NCBI GenBank assembly: GCA_045599965.1
Contig: JAZRXA010000073.1
Location: 1 to 11,709, forward strand
Direction of reading: 5' to 3'
DNA length: 11,709 nt
Origin: RGIG5612 sp045599965
GTDB taxonomy: Bacteria > Bacillota > Clostridia > Lachnospirales > Lachnospiraceae
The translations under genes and the position numbers were made by a program. Of this stretch, positions 5,024 through 10,723 are shown one piece after another (position 1 is the stretch's first letter; each line of letters opens with the position of its first letter). The notes beneath the pieces are model-generated. The model made no database searches. It had not been told where the DNA came from and saw nothing but the letters and a program-made list of their open reading frames with translations.

Positions 5024-5201
5024 ATTATACAAATGAACAACGAATAGAAAAAATAAAAAGCATAGCGAAATTCCGTGGGCGAAAATATCTGGATTAAGAC
5101 ACAGACTGGTCCATGACTATGATGATACCAATTGGGATATAGTAAATGACATTATCTTTGCTATTATTCCAGAATTCAAGAAACAAATAGACATGTTATA
5201 A
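5020..5201 (+). pseudogene. hepT: hepT (HEPN toxin) remnant with internal deletion
   Basis: The start codon overlaps the antitoxin stop as ATGA. The first frame gives MNYTNEQRIEKIKSIA and then a nonsense tail ending at TAA near 5096. Two frames over, from 5067 to 5201, 44 codons read EIPWAKISGLRHRLVHDYDD and end FKKQIDML. This is the C-terminal part of HepT with the HEPN RNase motif R-x4-H (RHRLVH) intact. Complete HepT proteins have about 110-145 residues, so roughly half the gene from the middle is gone and the join is out of frame. The toxin should not be made. No terminator is visible downstream. Confidence 0.8.
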
Positions 5202-5240
5202 TTACGGATGCGGTGCATGCTCCTTTCTATAGATTTAAAG

Positions 5241-5361
5241 TCGCAATTTGCAATTTGCGATTTTATAAATAAGGCCTTGTATTCGTGAATACTTTCCTGT
5301 ATATTTTTATTCAAGCACATTCGTGCAGTGAGCCATTCGCTCAAATCTGGCAGTTTCTGCC
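5241..5361. other. Cluster of short perfect hairpins in gene-free gap
   Basis: Between the two toxin-antitoxin remnants lie several small inverted repeats in a row: TCGCAA/TTGCGA (5241-5260), ATTCGTGAAT (5281-5290), GCAC-ATTC-GTGC (5315-5326), TGAGC-CATTC-GCTCA (5329-5343) and GGCAG-TTT-CTGCC (5349-5361), the last followed by AATTTT. No gene is supported in 5202-5439. The last hairpin could be a weak terminator. Confidence 0.5.
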
Positions 5362-5395
5362 AATTTTCAAAAACTTAGTAACAAAATTAAAATAC

Positions 5396-5424
5396 TTGAC
5401 GATATAGGATAAATCCTATACATT
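5396..5424 (+). promoter_or_regulatory. Promoter with operator palindrome for HigBA-like operon
   Basis: TTGACG (5396-5401) is a good -35 box. A perfect inverted repeat, TATAGGAT-AA-ATCCTATA (5403-5420), fills the spacer and overlaps the -10 region (TATACA at 5417 or TACATT at 5419). Type II antitoxins with this kind of Xre domain commonly repress their own promoter through such a site. Confidence 0.7.
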
Positions 5425-5439
5425 ATAAAGGAGTAATGA

Positions 5440-5561
5440 ATGAAATTTGAAGTTCTGTCGGATTTATAAAGAAAACGCAAAAGACACCAATATCGCAGAT
5501 AGATATAGCAAAGAAATATAGAAAGGATTATCTTAAAAGAAAGGAAAGCGAGAAAAAATGA
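5440..5561 (+). pseudogene. HigB/RelE-family toxin remnant with internal deletion
   Basis: The intact start, GGAG at 5430-5433 then ATG at 5440, gives MKFEVLS, the usual start of the phage Gp49-like HigB toxins that precede this antitoxin type. The frame then stops at 5467-5469. Two frames over, 33 codons from 5460 to 5558 read GFIKKTQKTPISQIDIAKKY then RKDYLKRKESEKK. This is the typical toxin C-terminus, and its TGA overlaps the antitoxin ATG. Family members have about 105-120 residues, so some 70 central codons, including the active-site region, are lost. As with hepT just upstream, only the two ends remain and the join is out of frame. Confidence 0.8.
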
Positions 5562-5866
5562 GTAATAGATTTGAAGATTTTTTAAGTGAGCAATTGCGAG
5601 ATCCAGAATTTAGAGAAAAGTATGAAGCTCTTCAACCGGAACATGCTATTATTCAGGCATTTATTGATGCAAGAAAGCAATCAGGACTTACTCAAAAGGA
5701 GCTTTCTAAAAGAACAGGAATTGCTCAAGGCGATATTAGCAAGATAGAAAAAGGAAATGCCAACCCTTCTCTGAAAACATTAAGACGTTTAGCGGAAGGA
5801 ATGAATATGAAATTAAAAATAGAATTTTTGCAAACAAGAGATACGATTTCATCTATGGATAAATAA
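5558..5866 (+). CDS. HigA-like Xre-family antitoxin
   Basis: The 102-residue protein carries one Xre helix-turn-helix at about residues 37-82 (SGLTQKELSKRTGIAQGDIS and KIEKGNANPSLKTLRRLA). The N-terminal stretch with LQPEHAIIQAFIDARK is typical of antitoxins paired with Gp49-like HigB toxins. The family neutralises its toxin by binding and represses the shared operon. The toxin remnant lies directly upstream with an ATGA overlap, and a palindromic operator lies in the promoter at 5396-5424. The reading frame is intact, so this is an orphan antitoxin. It could still repress its own promoter or protect against an intact relative of the toxin elsewhere. The ribosome site is weak (AAAGGA about 12 bases upstream), which suggests translation once depended on the upstream gene. 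Confidence 0.88.
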   Translation: MSNRFEDFLSEQLRDPEFREKYEALQPEHAIIQAFIDARKQSGLTQKELSKRTGIAQGDISKIEKGNANPSLKTLRRLAEGMNMKLKIEFLQTRDTISSMDK

Positions 5867-5929
5867 TAAAATTTCACGCAGGCGCAGGGGCGGGCCTGCT
5901 CAAATCCCTTCCATATGCTGGCATTTTTG

Positions 5930-5974
5930 TTTCAATAGTTTTAGTAATGTTATATAATTAATAAGATTACTAAA
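5930..5974 (+). promoter_or_regulatory. Promoter and operator of flavin reductase cluster
   Basis: TTTCAA (5930-5935) and TATAAT (5953-5958) have a 17-base spacer. A perfect 9-bp inverted repeat, TTTAGTAAT (5940-5948) and ATTACTAAA (5966-5974), brackets the -10 box. A dimeric repressor there would block start-up; the TAGTAAT/ATTACTA half-sites resemble those of HxlR/MarR-type redox regulators. No such regulator gene is in the window. Confidence 0.6.
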
Positions 5975-5987
5975 TAAGGAGAAACCG

Positions 5988-6551
5988 ATGTCTAGAGAAT
6001 ATTGGAAACCAGGAAATATGCTTTATCCATTACCCGCAGTAATGGTAAGCTGCCAAAGGCCGAAAGAAAAGCCAAACATAATCACAATAGGATGGACAGG
6101 AACAATCTGCTCTGACCCACCTATGCTATACATCTCAATAAGACCAGATAGATATTCACACGACATAATAGAAGAAACGGGTGAGTTCGTAGTTAATCTT
6201 GTTAACAAAGAACTTACATGGGCGACAGATTATTGTGGCGTAAAATCAGGCCGCGACGTTGATAAGTTCAAAGAAATGAATCTTACACCAATCGCCTCGA
6301 AGACGGTAAGCGCGCCATCAATAAAAGAAAGCCCAGTTTGCATAGAATGCAAAGTTGCGGACATAAAAAGACTTGGCAGCCACGACATGTACATAGCAAA
6401 TGTAACAGCTGTCTCAATCGAAAACGAGTACATGAACGAGGACGGCAAGTTTGAACTAAACGAGTTAGGCCTTATGGCATATTCGCACGGCGAGTATTTT
6501 GAACTAGGGCAAAAGCTTGGCAAGTTTGGCTATAGCGTTAAGAAAAAATAG
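5988..6551 (+). CDS. Flavin reductase family protein
   Basis: This 187-residue cytoplasmic protein is a single FMN-binding split-barrel domain of the flavin reductase/flavoredoxin type. Supporting blocks are YPLPAVMVSCQ near the start, NIITIGWTGTICSDPPMLYI (about 30-50), SHDIIEETGEFVVNL (about 58-72) and the late AYSHGEYFELG. The length is typical. Such proteins pass electrons from NAD(P)H to free or bound flavin, or act as flavin-bound electron carriers; the partner cannot be told here. AAGGAG lies 6 bases before the ATG. It is the first gene of a plus-strand cluster (a GNAT gene follows after 29 bases) and is probably controlled through the palindrome around its -10 box. Confidence 0.88.
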   Translation: MSREYWKPGNMLYPLPAVMVSCQRPKEKPNIITIGWTGTICSDPPMLYISIRPDRYSHDIIEETGEFVVNLVNKELTWATDYCGVKSGRDVDKFKEMNLTPIASKTVSAPSIKESPVCIECKVADIKRLGSHDMYIANVTAVSIENEYMNEDGKFELNELGLMAYSHGEYFELGQKLGKFGYSVKKK

Positions 6552-6580
6552 CGGGACATGCTCCGGAAGAAATAAACACT

Positions 6581-7078
6581 ATGATGCAAGTTAGACCTGG
6601 AAACAAAAACGACATAGAAGAAATTGGGTGCATTTACGAAATCGCAAAAGATTTTATGAAAGCAACCGATAATCCAACGCAGTGGCGTCCAAACTATCCG
6701 CTGGCAATAGACTTCGAAGAAGATATAAAAAATGAAATCGCTTATGTCATAGAAGACGAGAAAAAAGTTGTCGGCAGTTTTGCGTTTATTATCGGAGAAG
6801 ATCCTACATACCTAAATATTGAGGATGGTGAATGGACCAACGATTCAGAGTATGGTACAATTCATAGACTTGCATCCTTGCCGGAAGCGAAAGGTGCGTT
6901 CGATACATGTCTTGAATTTTGTCTTAGTAAAATAAAACATCTACGCGCCGACACTCACAAAGACAACAAGATAATGCTTCACTTATTAGAAAGCCGTGGC
7001 TTTGTAAGGTGCGGAATTATCACGGTAATAAATAACACAAAACGAGAAGCTTACGAGCTTACAAAAAAGGAGAATTAA
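6581..7078 (+). CDS. GNAT-family N-acetyltransferase
   Basis: The 165-residue protein matches a GNAT subgroup common in Firmicutes. The N-terminus is VRPGNKNDIEEIGCIYEIAK, the centre has YGTIHRLAS, and the C-terminal block is LRADTHKDNKIMLHLLESRG followed by FVRCGII. The canonical Q/R-x-x-G-x-G/A loop is replaced by LPEAKGAF, which is usual for this subgroup. The substrate is unknown. Two ATGs at 6581 and 6584 share the ribosome site GGAAGA (6565-6570), about 10 bases upstream. The stop is one base before the next gene, so it is surely co-transcribed with the cyclophilin. It is unrelated in detail to the GNAT at 1156-1599, and its base composition matches its neighbours. Confidence 0.85.
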   Translation: MMQVRPGNKNDIEEIGCIYEIAKDFMKATDNPTQWRPNYPLAIDFEEDIKNEIAYVIEDEKKVVGSFAFIIGEDPTYLNIEDGEWTNDSEYGTIHRLASLPEAKGAFDTCLEFCLSKIKHLRADTHKDNKIMLHLLESRGFVRCGIITVINNTKREAYELTKKEN

Positions 7079-7079
7079 A

Positions 7080-7607
7080 ATGGCACAAAATCCAATAGTA
7101 ACAATTGAAATGGAAAACGGCGATGTAATGAAGGCAGAACTTTATCCTGAAATCGCGCCGGAGACAGTAAATAATTTTGTTAGCCTTATAAATAAAGGTT
7201 TTTATGACGGGCTTACTTTTCACCGTATAATTGCTGGATTTATGATTCAAGGTGGAGACCCTGTTGGCACAGGCATCGGAGGCCCAGGATATAGAATTAA
7301 AGGTGAATTTTCTGGCAATGGCGTTGAAAATAATTTGAAACATGAAAAGGGTGTTCTCTCTATGGCTAGAGCAGCTCATCCAGATTCAGCTGGTTCACAA
7401 TTTTTTATTATGCATGATACGGCCGCTTATCTTGATGGCCAGTATGCAGCTTTTGGTAAGTTGCTAGAAGGCGAAGACGCGCTAGATAAAATCGCAACAA
7501 CTCCAACTTTTATTGGAGATCGTCCATGCGAAAAGCAAGTCATGAAAAAAGTAACAGTTGAAACATTCGGAACGGATTATCCAGAACCTAACAAGATAGA
7601 AGAATAA
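7080..7607 (+). CDS. Cyclophilin-type peptidyl-prolyl cis-trans isomerase
   Basis: The protein speeds cis-trans isomerisation of proline peptide bonds during folding. It has 175 residues and no signal peptide, so it acts in the cytoplasm. Cyclophilin landmarks are all present: FHRII with the catalytic arginine R49, FMIQGGDP (54-61), the GTGIGGPGY loop, and SMARAAHPDSAGSQFFIM. The tryptophan of the cyclosporin-binding loop is not conserved (LDGQYAAFGK), as in most bacterial forms. AAAGGAG ends 7 bases before the start, inside the last codons of the GNAT gene, and only one base separates the two genes. AzlC follows after one base. Confidence 0.95.
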   Translation: MAQNPIVTIEMENGDVMKAELYPEIAPETVNNFVSLINKGFYDGLTFHRIIAGFMIQGGDPVGTGIGGPGYRIKGEFSGNGVENNLKHEKGVLSMARAAHPDSAGSQFFIMHDTAAYLDGQYAAFGKLLEGEDALDKIATTPTFIGDRPCEKQVMKKVTVETFGTDYPEPNKIEE

Positions 7608-7608
7608 G

Positions 7609-8343
7609 TTGAAAAATTGGCAATCTTTTAAAATTGGATTATTGAACGGTATCCCAATAGGCGTAGCTTATTTGGCGGTTTCTTTTTCGTTTGGTCTTAT
7701 GGCTATGCAGGCAGGCCTTAGCACAGGTCAGTCTGTAATCATGTCGCTTACTAATGTTACCAGCGCTGGCCAAATTGCAGCAGTTGGTATAATTACGTCA
7801 GGCGGAACTTATATCGAACTTGCGCTCAATCAATTAATAATAAATATGCGATATGCGCTGATGGGATTTTCATTGTCGCAAAAACTCGATGAGAAAAGCC
7901 CGCGCTTCCACAGATTCTTTATGGCATTTGGTCTAACCGATGAAATTTTCGCAGTTAGTTCCACAAAATTCGGAAAGGTAACACCAGCATATATTTATGG
8001 AGCAATGTTAACTGCGATTCCTCCGTGGGTAATAGGAACTTTGCTCGGATGCGTTGCAGGACAAATCTTGCCAGACTTCATAATTTCCGCATTGGGAATT
8101 TCGATGTATGCAATGCTTATTTCGGTAATCATTACACCGGCAAAACATAACAAAACTCTTATTTGGGTTGTAACAGGAGCAATGCTTCTAAGCACAGCAT
8201 TCAAATATGTGCCAGGCCTTAACAAGGTCTCAACAGGATTCGTAATAATAATTGTTACGGTTGTAGTTGCTGCACTTGCAGCTATAATAAAGCCGGTTCC
8301 AGTTGAGCCTGTACCAGTAAAGGAGGGCTTGGATGATAAATAA
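7609..8343 (+). CDS. azlC: AzlC-family branched-chain amino acid exporter, large subunit
   Basis: The 244-residue membrane protein is the larger partner of the AzlCD pair, which exports branched-chain amino acids and analogues. Family markers are GIPIGVAYLAVSFSFGLMAM at the N-terminus, SAGQIAAVGII, NMRYALMGFSLS (about residues 80-91), and FGLTDEIFAV (about 106-115). Several hydrophobic segments follow, and a proline-rich polar tail (PVPVEPVPVKEG) ends it. The start is TTG at 7609, one base after the cyclophilin stop, and it gives the expected family N-terminus; no ATG fits. Its ribosome site is poor, which suggests translational coupling. The end overlaps azlD by 11 bases. Confidence 0.93.
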   Translation: MKNWQSFKIGLLNGIPIGVAYLAVSFSFGLMAMQAGLSTGQSVIMSLTNVTSAGQIAAVGIITSGGTYIELALNQLIINMRYALMGFSLSQKLDEKSPRFHRFFMAFGLTDEIFAVSSTKFGKVTPAYIYGAMLTAIPPWVIGTLLGCVAGQILPDFIISALGISMYAMLISVIITPAKHNKTLIWVVTGAMLLSTAFKYVPGLNKVSTGFVIIIVTVVVAALAAIIKPVPVEPVPVKEGLDDK

Positions 8344-8650
8344 CATTTGGATTTACATACTGGTTATGGCCGTAATTACATATCTTATTAGAATGGTGCC
8401 ATTTGCACTTGCGAAAAAGGAAATCAAAAACCAATTTGTTAGGTCTTTCCTTTTCTATGTTCCTTATGCATGTCTCGCCGCAATGATTTTCCCGGCTATT
8501 TTAAGCTCAACGGAATTCTTGGCATCAGCGATTGTTGGATTCATTGTTGCAATTGTGCTTGCATATTTTGAAAAGAGCATGATTGTAGTTGCAGGCTTTA
8601 CATGTCTTGCCGTCCTTATTACAGAGATGGCAATAAATTATATATTGTAA
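8333..8650 (+). CDS. azlD: AzlD-family small subunit of branched-chain amino acid exporter
   Basis: This 105-residue integral membrane protein has about four hydrophobic segments. It carries the conserved TYLIRMVPFAL motif near residues 16-26 and the block FLFYVPYACLAAMIFPAI. It is the small partner of AzlC. Length and gene order are standard. GGAGG at 8322-8326 lies inside the end of azlC, 6 bases before the ATG, and the 11-base overlap links translation of the two subunits. It is the last gene of the cluster that begins at 5988; a shared convergent hairpin follows at 8697. Confidence 0.93.
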   Translation: MINNIWIYILVMAVITYLIRMVPFALAKKEIKNQFVRSFLFYVPYACLAAMIFPAILSSTEFLASAIVGFIVAIVLAYFEKSMIVVAGFTCLAVLITEMAINYIL

Positions 8651-8696
8651 AATATTTGAAACTCGCACGAGATGCGAGCTATAGAGGTAATAAAAA

Positions 8697-8720
8697 AGCT
8701 CGGTTGTTATCAACCGAGCT
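8697..8720. terminator. Convergent terminator between azlD and 3D-domain gene
   Basis: AGCTCGGTTG (8697-8706) pairs perfectly with CAACCGAGCT (8711-8720) over TTAT. The minus strand has the long T run (8696-8691), so it is strongest for the 3D-domain gene; the plus strand has only a loose AT tract. A smaller hairpin, CTCGCA/TGCGAG (8662-8678), lies just after azlD. Confidence 0.8.
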
Positions 8721-8741
8721 AAACTATTTTATAAGCAAGTT

Positions 8742-9329
8742 TTACCAACTTACGTAAATATCAACAGTACCATAAGAGCAACCGCAATCATAAACTTTTC
8801 CAGGGCCAAGCGTAGTAAGAACAGTAGCGCCGTAAGGTAAGAATTCAGGGTCAGCAGCAACACAAATGTAACCATCTGCATCACGGATCGTTCCGTCTAC
8901 CGCAACATGTCTACCAGGAATATCAAGGCCACCGCCTGGAAGCACATGCTCTGAATAATAAGTTTCTCTGTGACCATTAAATTCGAGCGCTCCACGAATA
9001 GCAGTTAAGCGTTTTTCGGAAACATCATATTCAGCATCGTATAAAAGGTCGATTCCAGAACCATCATCGTATCCGAGTTCTTCCTCTTCTGGAACAGCTT
9101 CAACTTCTTCTTCAGTTTCCTCTTTTACTTCCTCTTTTTTGGACTCTTCAGGTCTACTCTTAATAAGGTATTTCTTTGTAGGAGCAGCAACATTAGCAGT
9201 GCCAGCAAGCACAATAGTAGGCCTACCTGCATTAATTAAAGCAACAATCATAACAGCAAGGGCCAATACGCCTGCTGTTAATAAAAGAACTTTCTTAAAT
9301 ATTGCGTTTGATTCAAAATACTTCTTCAA
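8742..9329 (-). CDS. Membrane-anchored 3D-domain protein, probable cell-wall role
   Basis: The 195-residue protein has a short basic start, a membrane anchor or uncleaved signal at about residues 13-33, an extended linker with a very acidic Glu/Lys stretch (61-84), and a C-terminal domain from about 115. That domain fits the 3D double-psi beta-barrel type: VAADPEFLPYGATV (157-170) and VYDCGCSYGTVDIYVSW (179-195) supply the three aspartates D160, D181 and D190 expected of a 3D domain. Such domains occur in RlpA/MltA-like and Sps/YabE-type wall enzymes. No peptidoglycan-binding repeat is present. The start is TTG at 9329, supported by AGGAG 6 bases upstream. C182 and C184 close to D181 are unusual. 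The substrate is unknown. Confidence 0.75.
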   Translation of the reverse strand: MKKYFESNAIFKKVLLLTAGVLALAVMIVALINAGRPTIVLAGTANVAAPTKKYLIKSRPEESKKEEVKEETEEEVEAVPEEEELGYDDGSGIDLLYDAEYDVSEKRLTAIRGALEFNGHRETYYSEHVLPGGGLDIPGRHVAVDGTIRDADGYICVAADPEFLPYGATVLTTLGPGKVYDCGCSYGTVDIYVSW

Positions 9330-9368
9330 ATCTTTCTCCTAAAACCACAAATTTTAAGTGGTTTATGA

Positions 9369-9396
9369 ATTATAACATATATTTTGACATTGTAAA
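9369..9396 (-). promoter_or_regulatory. Promoter of 3D-domain gene
   Basis: On the minus strand, TTTACA (9396-9391) and TATAAT (9374-9369) are separated by 16 bases, placing the start about 30 bases before the TTG codon. The leader contains the inverted repeat AACCACAAATT/AAGTGGTTT (9343-9365). Confidence 0.65.
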
Positions 9397-9478
9397 GTAA
9401 TATTTTTGTAATATTTAATTAATATTTTAAGAGACAAATTTGAATAAATTGTGTATTTTTAGGGAAAAATAAATTTGA

Positions 9479-9484
9479 TATAAT
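9479..9484 (+). promoter_or_regulatory. Probable -10 box of flavoprotein gene
   Basis: TATAAT at 9479-9484 lies 45 bases before the start codon. The -35 region is poor (TTTTTA at 9456-9461). A second candidate further up is TTGACA (9384-9389) with TGTAAT (9407-9412) at 17 bases. Confidence 0.5.
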
Positions 9485-9529
9485 AAGCAAGAAAGAAGGT
9501 TTCAATACTTTTTATGGAAGGAGATTTAT

Positions 9530-10471
9530 ATGAAAATATTAGGTGTTTCATTTGGAACAAAAAATGGTAATAATGATACAATCTGCCGCATCGCTTTAGA
9601 GGAAGCTAAAAAGCAAGGCGCAGAAGTTGAGTTTATCCATCTTTTAGATTGGAATATTGAGCATTGTACTGGCTGCTGTGCATGTTCCGTAGGGCTTGTA
9701 ACAGGCAAGGGAAATATTTGTACACGAAAAGATGATTTTGCTGAATTTTGGAATAACCACGTATTGGCAGCAGACGGAATTCTTTTCGTAGACCCAATAT
9801 TTGAGTCTGGCTGCTCAGGACTTTTCAAAACTGTTATGGATAGAGTTGGCCCGGGACATGACCTTGCTATGAATATCGTTGGCGACAAGATTAGCAAAGA
9901 AGCAGGCGGACCTGGAATTGATCCTAGATTCTTAATGCCAAAAGTAACTTCTTACATTGCTATCGGCGGAAGCGATTGGGGTGAGAGAGCTGAAGCTGAT
10001 CATGCTATGGTTTCAATGAGTCCAGCATGGAAGGTTATTGACAACGAAAGATTCCAGTGGTGCAAGGACATCCTTATGCAAGAAGATAAGAAAGAGCGCA
10101 CACGTCAAATAGCTCGTAATCTTGTTGAGGCAGCGAAGGATATTGAGAATGCTAAATGGGCTGGCAAGCCAGGCGTTTGCCCTCATTGCCAAGGCAACGA
10201 ATTTTATATCTACCCTGGCACAAAAGATGTTGTTTGCGATCTTTGCGGACTTCATGGAACATTGGTTGAAGAAGACGGAGCTTTCAAATTTGTATTTAAG
10301 CCAGAAGATGAGCATAAAGCACATGAGACGCTTTCAGGTAAATTCCTTCATGTTGATGACATTCAAGAAAATGAAGGCCGCTTAGCTGACCTTCGTACAA
10401 ATGAAGAGTTTAAGGCGCTCAAAGCAAAATACGCTGAGATGTTCCCACCAGTTCCTGCTCCAGGGAAATAA
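9530..10471 (+). CDS. Flavodoxin-fold NAD(P)H-FMN reductase-like protein with zinc ribbon
   Basis: Residues 1-185 form a flavodoxin-like NADPH-dependent FMN reductase domain (MKILGVSFGTKNGNNDT phosphate-binding start, FVDPIFESGCSGLFKTVMDR). It contains the cysteine set C46, C49, C50, C52 and C64, where C46-x2-C49-x2-C52 resembles the cluster motif of iron-sulfur flavoproteins, though the fourth cysteine is further off than usual. Residues 217-239 form a zinc ribbon, C217-x2-C220 and C236-x2-C239. The last 70 residues are charged and helical. It is likely a cytoplasmic redox protein; its electron partner and substrate are unknown. AAGGAG sits 6 bases before the start. The tRNA-Ser promoter begins at the base after its stop codon. 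Confidence 0.85.
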   Translation: MKILGVSFGTKNGNNDTICRIALEEAKKQGAEVEFIHLLDWNIEHCTGCCACSVGLVTGKGNICTRKDDFAEFWNNHVLAADGILFVDPIFESGCSGLFKTVMDRVGPGHDLAMNIVGDKISKEAGGPGIDPRFLMPKVTSYIAIGGSDWGERAEADHAMVSMSPAWKVIDNERFQWCKDILMQEDKKERTRQIARNLVEAAKDIENAKWAGKPGVCPHCQGNEFYIYPGTKDVVCDLCGLHGTLVEEDGAFKFVFKPEDEHKAHETLSGKFLHVDDIQENEGRLADLRTNEEFKALKAKYAEMFPPVPAPGK

Positions 10472-10500
10472 TTGAATACTAAGAAATAATCTATTATAAT
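10472..10500 (+). promoter_or_regulatory. Promoter of second tRNA-Ser gene
   Basis: TTGAAT (10472-10477) and TATAAT (10495-10500) have a 17-base spacer. It matches the promoter at 674-702, with AATTGAATACTAA shared. The -35 box starts directly after the flavoprotein stop codon. Confidence 0.78.
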
Positions 10501-10501
10501 A

Positions 10502-10529
10502 TCGCGGTAGGCTTTTTGGCCTACCGCGA
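10502..10529 (+). terminator. Hairpin between flavoprotein gene and second tRNA-Ser
   Basis: TCGCGGTAGGC (10502-10512) pairs with GCCTACCGCGA (10519-10529) over TTTTTG. It is the same stem as 705-731, and it again starts two bases or less after the -10 box. It may end flavoprotein transcription, but the tRNA transcript would begin inside it. The AT tract after it is weak. Confidence 0.55.
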
Positions 10530-10563
10530 ATTATTTAGGCCGAGTGCCGGCCAGCTTATATTT

Positions 10564-10651
10564 GGAGACGTATCGAAGTGGTCATAACGAGCCGCACTCG
10601 AAATGCGGTTGTCGGGCAACCGGCACGTGGGTTCGAATCCCACCGTCTCCG
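10564..10651 (+). tRNA. tRNA-Ser, anticodon CGA, second identical copy
   Basis: All 88 bases match 767-854: acceptor GGAGACG/CGTCTCC, anticodon CGA at 10599-10601, long variable arm, discriminator G10651, no encoded CCA. The region between hairpin and tRNA is only partly alike in the two copies (both keep a CCGGCC core). The terminator hairpin that follows the first copy is absent here because an insertion sequence starts 10 bases downstream. Confidence 0.96.
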
Positions 10652-10723
10652 TAAAAATGAATGAAGTTCCCCCAAAAAGTTGGACAGTATGTTACAATTT
10701 TTTGGAAGGGGGCTTCTTTTTAT

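Noticed and set aside
5117..5344. 75-codon minus-strand frame
   Set aside because: Half of it is antisense to the hepT remnant and the rest crosses the hairpin cluster. It lacks a ribosome site.
5878..5899. Terminator after the HigA-like gene (GCAGGC/GCCTGC)
   Set aside because: The stem is only 6 bp with a 10-base loop, and no T run follows, so I would not call it a terminator.
10122..10385. 87-codon plus-strand frame inside the flavoprotein gene, and the minus-strand frame at 10013-10324
   Set aside because: They are out-of-frame shadows of a well-supported gene.
10661..10723. Upstream ATG giving a 187-residue OrfA
   Set aside because: It would translate the insertion-sequence end. The ATG at 10724 matches the family start and has a ribosome site.
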